From Methanobrevibacter sp. (GTDB taxonomy: Archaea; Methanobacteriota; Methanobacteria; Methanobacteriales; Methanobacteriaceae), in the NCBI GenBank assembly GCA_009777005.1, contig WRMT01000142.1, positions 1-7,825 of the forward strand: DNA of 7,825 nucleotides, in the 5' to 3' direction. The translations under genes were made by a program, and so were the position numbers. Under the pieces are notes generated by a model. The model saw only the letters and a program-made list of their open reading frames with translations, had not been told where the DNA came from and made no database searches. Below are positions 1 to 5,034 of the stretch, piece after piece (positions within the stretch are counted from its first letter, which is position 1; each line of letters opens with the position of its first letter).

Positions 1-464
1 CATTAAACGATATCCAAGAAACACATTTCATAGAACTACCTACATTAAGACAAGAACTTAAAAAACATGAATTAGATTTAAACGATCCTAAAATCAGATT
101 AAACATACTTTTTAATAAAAAAACACCAAAAAAATTACTTCAAAAGGTGATAAAAATGGATAAACATATAAACAAGATGTATGAAAAAGCACAACTAGCT
201 TTACAAAATCAAGAAGAATATTTAGCATACATAAGAGCCGAACAAGCAGAACTAGACCATAAAGCCCAGATAAGATATGGAGAAAGGAAAGGAGAAAAGA
301 ATGGAGTTAAGAAGGGAGAGAAGATTGGAGTAAAGAAAGGAGAGAAGATTGGACTTAAAAAAGGAAAAATGGAAGTAGCTATTAAACTTAAAAAATTAGC
401 TTATCCTATTAAAGAAATAGCTGAAGTCACTGGAATTTCAGTGGAAAAAATAAAAGAAATATAA
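1..464 (+). CDS. Rpn-family PD-(D/E)XK nuclease / putative transposase, C-terminal part (5' end outside window)
   Basis: The reading frame is open from base 3 and stops with TAA at 462-464, giving 153 visible residues. It aligns without gaps to the C-terminal part of the complete gene at 1687-2547 until the charged repeat, with about 17 base differences in the first 300 aligned positions by eye. The nuclease core must lie upstream of the window. The visible part has a Lys/Leu-rich segment ending in KKTPKKLLQKV, a Gln/Glu-rich probable coiled coil, a run of four 8-residue Gly/Lys/Glu units (279-374), and a short helix-turn-helix-like tail containing IAEVTGISVEKI. Such tails are common in this family (established knowledge). 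Rpn proteins are metal-dependent DNA endonucleases linked to recombination and phage defence in bacteria. Activity of this copy cannot be judged without its 5' end. Confidence 0.88.
   Translation, partial: LNDIQETHFIELPTLRQELKKHELDLNDPKIRLNILFNKKTPKKLLQKVIKMDKHINKMYEKAQLALQNQEEYLAYIRAEQAELDHKAQIRYGERKGEKNGVKKGEKIGVKKGEKIGLKKGKMEVAIKLKKLAYPIKEIAEVTGISVEKIKEI
145..158 (+). promoter_or_regulatory. Internal ribosome-binding site and start in the first Rpn gene
   Basis: AGGTGAT at 145-151 matches the extended anti-SD complement (AGGAGGTGATC). It sits four bases before an in-frame ATG at 156, the spacing expected when this 3' part of the SD is used. The site lies inside the coding sequence and is repeated base for base in the second gene at 2276-2289. 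Confidence 0.6.
156..464 (+). CDS. Possible intragenic small protein (RpnS-like) from internal start of the first Rpn gene
   Basis: Within the first Rpn gene, an in-frame ATG at 156-158 follows AGGTGAT (145-151) by four bases. This sequence pairs with the 3' end of archaeal 16S rRNA and is a typical methanogen SD. Initiation here would give a 102-residue protein starting MDKHINKMYEK. It would comprise the Gln/Glu-rich helix, the four Gly/Lys/Glu repeats and the helix-turn-helix-like tail, without the nuclease domain. In E. coli, Rpn genes produce such small C-terminal proteins from an internal start, and these block the toxic full-length nuclease. Whether this archaeal start is used is an inference, but the same site is conserved in the second gene. 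The GTG at 147 lies within the SD and is a less likely start. Confidence 0.5.
   Translation: MDKHINKMYEKAQLALQNQEEYLAYIRAEQAELDHKAQIRYGERKGEKNGVKKGEKIGVKKGEKIGLKKGKMEVAIKLKKLAYPIKEIAEVTGISVEKIKEI
279..374 (+). repeat. 24-bp in-frame tandem repeat coding Gly/Lys/Glu octapeptides (four units)
   Basis: Units start at 279, 303, 327 and 351 and encode GERKGEKN, GVKKGEKI, GVKKGEKI and GLKKGKME. Each unit is exactly eight codons, so gain or loss keeps the frame. The second gene has only two units at the same place, starting at 2410 and 2434. This array is the main length difference between the two copies. Confidence 0.85.
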
Positions 465-465
465 A

Positions 466-515
466 TAAAATAGACTATGTGAAGTTAATGGGAATTTCAT
501 GTCCAAATTTTTCAA
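466..515 (+). repeat. Dispersed repeat block, copy A (just after the first Rpn gene)
   Basis: This block shares the string TGTGAAGTTA and its context (AATAGA before it, TGGG and CAAATTTTTC after it) with bases 1222-1275. It begins directly after the stop codon of the first Rpn gene. It could be the edge of a mobile or duplicated segment. A loose inverted repeat (ATGGGAA at 488-494 with TTCCCAT at 521-527) overlaps it. Confidence 0.5.
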
Positions 516-546
516 ATAATTTCCCATGCTTTACATTAACCTTATC

Positions 547-702
547 ATGAAACTAAAACACTTTTTATTAACAATTATACACATAATCCTGATTTGGCAA
601 ATTTGTTTAGATATTCATGATTTGGATTTAGCTATCCATGACTTAATTTTCTCAACTCAACTGACCACAAGCAATCGTTCGATGTTTATAGCTAATTCTT
701 AA
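547..702 (+). other. Short open frame of 51 codons, possible relic
   Basis: The frame runs ATG 547 to TAA 702 and is open in the same frame from an earlier ATG at 526. It starts with MKLKHFLLTIIHIILIWQIC, so the N-terminus is hydrophobic with leading lysines, like a small membrane or signal segment. It continues with an internal imitation (DIHDLDLAIHDL). No SD precedes either ATG, and no family is recognised. Its composition is slightly richer in G+C than the surrounding spacer. It may be a fragment of a decayed gene or a chance frame. Confidence 0.2.
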
Positions 703-1047
703 TAAAATAAATATCAAATCTATTCTTAAGCTTTAAAAACTCAAGTATTTTTTCTTAAAAAAATATTCACATTTTTTATTCTAATTTTTATATATCTCTG
801 TGACTTAATTATTTGATCAATGGCATTAGCTAATCCCATATTTTCCTAGTTCTAGAAGAGGATAAATGAATTTCTTTTTTTCAATGGATTAAATTTTTTT
901 TTATCATTATTTCACTTTACTTTGACTTCGGGGTAGTATATGTGATTGGTTCAATATTGCATTTTAAGGTATTAATAGAAAAATTTCATTTTTCCTAATT
1001 ATGCTCTCCTTGTAAAATTCTTCAATTGTCTTATAAATAACCCAACA

Positions 1048-1069
1048 TAGAACCATTGAAAAGGTTCTA
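1048..1069. other. Perfect 7-bp hairpin (TAGAACC / GGTTCTA)
   Basis: TAGAACC at 1048-1054 pairs with GGTTCTA at 1063-1069 across an 8-base loop. It stands out in an A+T-rich spacer because the stem contains G-C pairs. No adjacent gene explains it. Confidence 0.45.
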
Positions 1070-1221
1070 AAAGTAGTTTTAATCAAAATAATAATTTATT
1101 CAAATAAAATTTATTTATAATTTTCATTAAATTTAAATAATACTTATAATTAGTGTTGTTTTCTTAAATAAAAGATAAAAACTTCCTTTTTTTTACTTTT
1201 TAAAAATAAAAATTATTGAAA

Positions 1222-1275
1222 TAAAAAAATAGATAATGTGAAGTTACTGGGGGATTTTACCATTCAAATTTTTCA
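1222..1275 (+). repeat. Dispersed repeat block, copy B
   Basis: Related to the block at 466-515: both have AATAGA, then ATGTGAAGTTA, then a G-run, then CAAATTTTTCA. The two copies lie about 756 bases apart in the same orientation and could mark the limits of an inserted or duplicated segment. Confidence 0.5.
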
Positions 1276-1416
1276 CAAAATTCTGATAAGATTTCCATTG
1301 TTCCTCTGTGACTTATTGAAGTTCTGAAAATTGATGTATTTCAAATTTTTAAATCTTTACTAGATATGCCTAGTGTTATAATAGTAATAATGTCCATGAA
1401 ATGGTTATATGAGTCA

Positions 1417-1536
1417 AATTTTTTTATTTAGTTTTAAAAATTTTAGCTTTTTTTTTATTTTTTAATAATTTATCAAGTTGATATAAATTTTTTTATTTCA
1501 TGTTAATTTTTTGGTTTGGTGTTAATTTTTTTATTT
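1417..1536 (+). repeat. T-rich low-complexity direct repeats
   Basis: The string AATTTTTTTATTT recurs near 1418, 1487 and 1524. The last two lie 37 bases apart and both continue with TCAT. Between them is a near duplication of GTTAATTTTTT. This looks like slippage-driven low-complexity DNA. Confidence 0.5.
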
Positions 1537-1588
1537 CATACTTATTTTTCAATTTGAAGTCAATTTTGCTGTTTAATTTAAGCAATAG

Positions 1589-1597
1589 TTTATATAC
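1589..1597 (+). promoter_or_regulatory. Candidate archaeal TATA box for the second Rpn gene
   Basis: TTTATATAC matches the archaeal TATA consensus. It would place transcription start near 1620, leaving a leader of roughly 65 bases that contains the SD at 1682. A second A/T run near 1652-1664 is too close to the SD to be as good. In such A+T-rich DNA this call is weak. Confidence 0.3.
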
Positions 1598-1681
1598 TTC
1601 TTTGTTTTAATAGTTACATGTCTTTATTTAGACTTTTGATTGATTAATGGGAAAAATATATATTTTATTAAATTGAAAAAT

Positions 1682-1698
1682 AAGGAGTGATTACAATT
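1682..1698 (+). promoter_or_regulatory. Ribosome-binding site with a non-standard start codon arrangement
   Basis: AAGGAGTGAT (1682-1691) resembles the full anti-SD complement with one G missing. The only standard in-frame start nearby, GTG at 1687, lies inside it and so cannot be spaced correctly from it. The codon at the normal position is ATT (1696-1698). Translation may begin poorly at ATT or at GTG without this SD, or an ATG may have mutated to ATT. Confidence 0.5.
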
Positions 1699-2547
1699 AG
1701 TAATGATGAAGAGAATATTAATTTCCTAAACGACTATTTGTTTCCCAAAATTTTTGGTGAGAAAGGTTGTGAAGAAGAAACCTTGTATCTGATTAATACA
1801 TTGGCTGAAAAAAATTTTAAATCTTTGACTTATGTTCCTAATGAGCTTAAAGGCAAGTATAAAATGAGTAAAAAGTCAATTACTGATGTTTTGGTTAAAA
1901 TTGATGATGATAATTATGTAAGCATTGAATCACAAATAGAAAAACAAGACGATTTTCACAAAAGATGCCAGTTTTATTACTGTAAAATGACTCCTGCTTT
2001 TCTTTTAGAAGGTGATGATTATGAAAATCTGCCTTTGGTAGTGATGATAAATATTTTAGACTTTAACTTGCATAAAACAGGATACTATCGCAGCAAATTC
2101 GTACCATGGGATGAAATATGCAAAAAACTCACATTAGACGATATTCAAGAAACGCATTTCATAGAACTGCCTCCATTTAGACGAGAACTAAAAAAACATG
2201 AATTAGATTTAAATGATCCTAAAGTCAGATTAAACATACTTTTTAATAAAAAAACACCAAAAAAATTACTTCAAAAGGTGATAAAAATGGATAAACATAT
2301 CAATAAGATGTATGAAAAAGCACAACTAGCTTTACAAAATCAAGAAGAATATTTAGCATACATTAGAGCTGAACAAGCAGAACTAGACCATAAAGCCCAG
2401 ATAAAATATGGAGAAAGGAAAGGAGAAAAGATTGGAGTTAAAAAAGGAAAGATGGAAGTAGCTATTAAACTTAAAAAATTAGCTTATCCTATTAAAGAAA
2501 TAGCTGAAGTCACTGGGATTTCAGTGGAAAAAATAAGAAAATTATAA
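1687..2547 (+). CDS. Rpn-family PD-(D/E)XK nuclease / putative transposase, complete
   Basis: With GTG at 1687 the product is 286 residues, a usual length for the family. Near the N-terminus NDYLFPKIFG (15-24) matches the family's conserved start of the core. The catalytic signature is visible: Asp67 in ITDVLVK, and Glu81 with Gln83 in YVSIESQ, the D...ExQ form of PD-(D/E)XK. A Lys/Leu-rich middle follows, then a Gln/Glu-rich probable coiled coil (about 205-245), two 8-residue Gly/Lys/Glu units (242-257) and a helix-turn-helix-like tail (256-286). Family members are metal-dependent DNA endonucleases that promote recombination and can act as toxic defence proteins. The gene appears to stand alone. 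Leucine codon use differs between its halves (TTG 7 of 14 before 2072, 0 of 17 after), suggesting a mosaic. The true start is uncertain: GTG lies inside the SD, and ATT at 1696 has better spacing. Confidence 0.9.
   Translation: MITISNDEENINFLNDYLFPKIFGEKGCEEETLYLINTLAEKNFKSLTYVPNELKGKYKMSKKSITDVLVKIDDDNYVSIESQIEKQDDFHKRCQFYYCKMTPAFLLEGDDYENLPLVVMINILDFNLHKTGYYRSKFVPWDEICKKLTLDDIQETHFIELPPFRRELKKHELDLNDPKVRLNILFNKKTPKKLLQKVIKMDKHINKMYEKAQLALQNQEEYLAYIRAEQAELDHKAQIKYGERKGEKIGVKKGKMEVAIKLKKLAYPIKEIAEVTGISVEKIRKL
2276..2289 (+). promoter_or_regulatory. Internal ribosome-binding site and start in the second Rpn gene
   Basis: AGGTGAT (2276-2282) lies four bases before the in-frame ATG 2287 (Met201). 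It is identical in sequence and spacing to the site at 145-158. It is a better initiation signal than the one at the 5' end of this same gene. Confidence 0.6.
2287..2547 (+). CDS. Possible intragenic small protein (RpnS-like) from internal start of the second Rpn gene
   Basis: Initiation at ATG 2287 would yield an 86-residue protein equal to residues 201-286 of the nuclease: the probable coiled coil, two Gly/Lys/Glu octapeptides and the helix-turn-helix-like tail, without the catalytic Asp67/Glu81/Gln83 core. Its counterpart from the first gene would be 102 residues, 16 longer because of two extra octapeptides. By analogy with E. coli Rpn genes, where an internally started C-terminal protein inhibits the nuclease, this could be the inhibitor. 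The start signal is seen in the sequence; its use and function are inferred. Confidence 0.5.
   Translation: MDKHINKMYEKAQLALQNQEEYLAYIRAEQAELDHKAQIKYGERKGEKIGVKKGKMEVAIKLKKLAYPIKEIAEVTGISVEKIRKL
2410..2457 (+). repeat. 24-bp in-frame repeat coding Gly/Lys/Glu octapeptides (two units)
   Basis: The units encode GERKGEKI and GVKKGKME. This corresponds to the four-unit array at 279-374, with the two middle units missing. Confidence 0.75.
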
Positions 2548-2566
2548 ATTTATCTTTAAACTTATT

Positions 2567-2655
2567 AAATTAATTTAGGTGAATTAATTTTACAAAATTT
2601 TAACAATTAAAAATTAATTATTAGTCAAATGATTTTTTCTAATATTTTTCTTTTT
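2567..2655 (+). terminator. Candidate terminator of the second Rpn gene
   Basis: A perfect 9-bp inverted repeat, AAATTAATT (2567-2575) with AATTAATTT (2582-2590), starts 20 bases after the stop codon. T-runs follow at 2633-2638, 2645-2649 and 2651-2655, the kind of U-rich signal archaeal RNA polymerase terminates on. The stem is all A-T and so weak, and T-runs are common here. Confidence 0.35.
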
Positions 2656-3384
2656 ATCTTTATCTTATTTTTAAAAAGATTAACTTATTTATGAATAATT
2701 TTAGATAAACTTTATGAAAAAACTAGACCTCTATTTCAAGTGTAAAATAAATATAGCTTTTTTCAATAATTTTTTTTTAATAACATAATAAATGATTTCT
2801 CTTATTTAATCATCTTATTTAGCTAATAATCATTGGAATTTTTTTTTAAAAATTTTTTAAGAAATATTTAATATTTAAAAATAGTTTATATTGAATTAAT
2901 AGCTATTATTCTTGATTAAATGGTATATTATTATTTTAAATTGATTTTAATCATTTTTTTTAGCTATTTTCATTGTCTATTCATTTATTTTGTAGATGTA
3001 TATTTTTTTATTTTTTTTTAAAATATTTTTTTAGTTTATTTGAATCATTTTCTGTATTCTTGGAGAAATTATCTTTTTTCATTAAAATATACAATGAATA
3101 AGTGTTTATTTTTATTTTTATCCTTTTTTTATCTATATTTTTATTGAAAATTAGTTTTAATCTTAGATGTATAATTTTTCTTTTGATATGATTTTTCTCC
3201 AAAGACCTAATTTTTTTTTTAAATTTAATCTTTAGCTATTCTGATTATAAAATGATTATTCGCTTAAATTTTGCTTTTTTATAAAAATATATGAAAATTA
3301 TTTCTTGTTTTTATTTTTAACATTTTTTTAACGGTTTAATTTATAAATATTCTTTATTATTGTAGATGTATACTTAAATAATAG

Positions 3385-3401
3385 ATAGTTAACTATATAT
3401 A
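3385..3401 (+). promoter_or_regulatory. 12-bp palindrome overlapping a TATA-like element
   Basis: ATAGTTAACTAT (3385-3396) is a perfect palindrome. Its right half runs into CTATATATA (3393-3401), which resembles an archaeal TATA box. The half-site ATAGTTAA recurs at 3426-3433. The layout is like an operator over a promoter, but no gene follows closely. Confidence 0.3.
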
Positions 3402-3505
3402 CGAACTTTCATTAAATTAATTGCTATAGTTAATGAGAGGATAGTTTAAACTTAATATATTATTGAAATGTTTAGCTATTGAAGGTGCTTATTAGCTGTT
3501 AAATT

Positions 3506-3530
3506 CTGTGATATAAAAAAAATATCATAG
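3506..3530. other. Hairpin with 9-bp stem and all-A loop
   Basis: CTGTGATAT (3506-3514) pairs with ATATCATAG (3522-3530), with one G-T wobble if transcribed, across a loop of seven A residues. Its role is unknown. Confidence 0.4.
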
Positions 3531-3540
3531 GACATAATTA

Positions 3541-3760
3541 ATTCAGATATAGACTATACAATTAATACAACTTATTTTTTTATTTAATGAGAGAAAAAAT
3601 AAAAAACAAGTAAAATTGTTTATTCTAATCATTAAATTTCATAATTCAAACTCTATATCAGGTATTGGCATATATTAACGCTTATTTTTGTTGAATGAGA
3701 GATAAAATAAATTACAAGTAAAATTGTTTTTATCTGATCATTTAATTAACCCAATTTAAA
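3541..3760 (+). repeat. Imperfect tandem duplication with a period of about 110 bp
   Basis: Bases 3541-3650 and 3651-3760 align at a constant offset of 110. The best-preserved part is CTTATTTTT followed by AATGAGAGA and ACAAGTAAAATTGTTT, found at 3571-3620 and 3681-3730, then a TCATT/TCATTTAA match. The copies have diverged, so the duplication is old or under loose constraint. It contains no open frame of note. Confidence 0.65.
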
Positions 3761-4248
3761 TTTAAACAATTCATTGTTTATTAATAGCTGAATTGCTATT
3801 TATTACATGGTTGTTATTATTAGGATTTTCAGGTTTTCTAATAAAATTATATTGTTATGGATTAGCTACTTGAATCTTATAAAAAATTTTAAGATTCACT
3901 TAAATCCTCGATTAAATTTGAATTTTTTCAGGGTTAAATTATTCATAAAAATCTTTTAATAAATTCTTTTTTAAGAGATTTTATTGGGTATTCATATAAG
4001 CATTTTGCAATGATATAGTGATTTTTGGATTAGTAAAGATAAGTATTATAATGATGATTGTATATGTCGTTTAAGGATTATTAATAAATATTTAGGTGAA
4101 GTATGGGGTTTTTTGATTTAAAGGGTAATAATTTGTATCATGTAAATATTTTGTTCATGAAAAATTGATGATTTTTTTGTTTCTATTGTAATTTAAAGCA
4201 AAAGGTATAAAATCGGGTTATTGATTATTAATTAAGGATTTAATCATT

Positions 4249-4284
4249 TGAAATTATTCATGGAAACTATATGCAATAATTTCA
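4249..4284. other. Long hairpin in the adhesin upstream region
   Basis: TGAAATTATT (4249-4258) and AATAATTTCA (4275-4284) form a perfect 10-bp stem. CAT (4259-4261) and ATG (4271-4273) extend it to about 13 pairs with one bulged C, closing a 9-base loop. It is the strongest dyad I found in the region. It could be an operator or an RNA structure. Confidence 0.5.
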
Positions 4285-4631
4285 TGTGAACATGGATTTT
4301 AAGCTTATGTCTAAGTGTATAGCTATTGTATAAGTGTCTCTTTTATATTAATAGCTGCTTTTTTCAGCAGGTTAATATATTTTAGGACTATATACATGAA
4401 TTAGATATACATGTTAATTTTTAAATTGTCATGTTTGATGTTCTGCAAACCTATAAGTGTCTTTAAGTATAGTATATGATTTTTAATAATATGACATATA
4501 TTTTTAAAAACTGTATATCAGAATTTATCAGATGTATTTATTTAAAATTAATATGTATTGTGTTTGGATTATTGTATAATTGTTTTTAATTAATTTCTAA
4601 TGATCTTATTTAAACATAAAAAACTATGGGG

Positions 4632-4937
4632 TTTTCATAAATTTGAGAATATGAATGTAAATTTGGAATTTTATTTTCATAAGTTTGAGAATAATATTTT
4701 GGGAATTTGAATGTAAATTTGGAATTTTATTTTCATAAGTTTGAGAATAATATTTTGGGAATTTGAATGTAAATTTGGAATTTTATTTTCATAAATTTGA
4801 GGATTTGAATGTGAATTTGAAATTTTATTTTCATAATATTTGGAAATTTGATTTGAGGATTTGAATGTAGATTTGAAATTTTATTTTCATAAATTGGGAA
4901 ATGTGATTTGATAATATGAATGTAAATTTTAAAATTA
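4632..4937 (+). repeat. 42/56-bp tandem repeat array upstream of the adhesin-like gene
   Basis: Six units begin with TTTTCATAA at 4632, 4674, 4730, 4786, 4828 and 4884. Five have clear lengths of 42, 56, 56, 42 and 56 bases, and the sixth decays near 4937. Units two and three are identical over all 56 bases, so that duplication is recent. Other units have substitutions, and the 42-base units lack an internal 14-base block such as GAATAATATTTTGG. The array is non-coding, since 56 is not a multiple of three. It ends about 12 bases before the SD of the leader ORF, so it is probably part of the promoter or untranslated leader of the adhesin-like gene. Confidence 0.9.
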
Positions 4938-4948
4938 AAAATTTTGTT

Positions 4949-4955
4949 AAGGAGA
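4949..4955 (+). promoter_or_regulatory. Ribosome-binding site of the leader ORF
   Basis: AAGGAGA lies seven bases before ATG 4963, a good SD with normal spacing. It supports translation of a peptide too short to be noticed otherwise. Confidence 0.6.
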
Positions 4956-4962
4956 TTTTTTT

Positions 4963-5016
4963 ATGTATAAATGTTTTTGGATAATATCTATGGAGGATTT
5001 TACAGAGTTTTTATAA
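4963..5016 (+). CDS. 17-codon leader ORF upstream of the adhesin-like gene
   Basis: ATG 4963 to TAA 5014-5016 encodes MYKCFWIISMEDFTEFL. It has its own SD (4949-4955) and stops 18 bases before the adhesin start at 5035. It is in the same frame as the adhesin gene, but two stop codons (5014 and 5020) separate them. Its stop lies only a few bases before the adhesin SD (5022-5029), so a ribosome finishing here could re-initiate on, or interfere with, the main gene. A third SD-like GGAGG (4992-4996) lies within it. It could be a regulatory upstream ORF or the worn remains of an earlier N-terminus. No similar peptide is known to me. Confidence 0.4.
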   Translation: MYKCFWIISMEDFTEFL

Positions 5017-5021
5017 CCATA

Positions 5022-5029
5022 AAGGAGGG
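5022..5029 (+). promoter_or_regulatory. Ribosome-binding site of the adhesin-like gene
   Basis: AAGGAGGG ends five bases before ATG 5035. This near-perfect SD fixes the start of the gene, and the two in-frame stops just upstream rule out a longer protein. Confidence 0.9.
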
Positions 5030-5034
5030 TTCTT

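Larger units (their letters stand above)
465..1680. other. A+T-rich spacer of about 1.2 kb without a convincing gene
   Basis: No open frame with a ribosome-binding site and normal composition was found on either strand. The spacer holds two related sequence blocks (466-515 and 1222-1275), a perfect 7-bp hairpin (1048-1069), and T-rich low-complexity repeats (1417-1536). It also holds short open frames that may be relics: 547-702 on the plus strand, and 964-1056 on the minus strand, which ends in a segment reading YKTIEEFYKESIIRKNEIF. The 12-base string CTCTGTGACTTA occurs at 796 and 1304. A decayed mobile element is a reasonable guess but not demonstrable here. Confidence 0.6.
2548..4962. other. 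Gene-less, extremely A+T-rich region of about 2.4 kb
   Basis: No supported coding sequence was found on either strand. Open frames here are short, Lys/Ile/Asn-rich and lack ribosome-binding sites, as expected by chance in this composition. Structured elements are described separately: a TATA-overlapping palindrome (3385-3396), a hairpin with an all-A loop (3506-3530), a 110-bp duplication (3541-3760), a long hairpin (4249-4284) and a tandem array (4632-4937). Smaller recurrences include TGTAGATGTATA at 2991 and 3361, TTTAGCTATT at 3231 and 3471 (and near 2960), and TATAAGTGTCT at 4329 and 4452. Long regulatory-looking spacers upstream of adhesin-like genes are familiar in Methanobacteriales. 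Confidence 0.65.

Noticed and set aside
964..1056. Minus-strand 30-codon frame with protein-like composition (YKTIEEFYKESIIRKNEIF)
   Set aside because: It is too short, has no ribosome-binding site and no identifiable family. It is at best a relic and is mentioned under the spacer.
3008..3202. 64-codon minus-strand open frame
   Set aside because: It is dominated by Lys, Ile and Asn as expected by chance in A+T-rich DNA, needs a TTG start, has no ribosome-binding site, and resembles no family.
4103..4168. 21-codon open frame behind AGGTGA (4094-4099)
   Set aside because: The SD-like site is real, but the frame is very short and unrecognised, and a chance match cannot be excluded.
4632..4937. 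CRISPR array
   Set aside because: The units are contiguous tandem copies with no unique spacers between them, and two neighbours are identical throughout.
2548..4962. tRNA or other stable RNA gene
   Set aside because: In such A+T-rich DNA a stable RNA would appear as a G+C-rich island; none is present, and no tRNA T-loop or CCA-like pattern was found.
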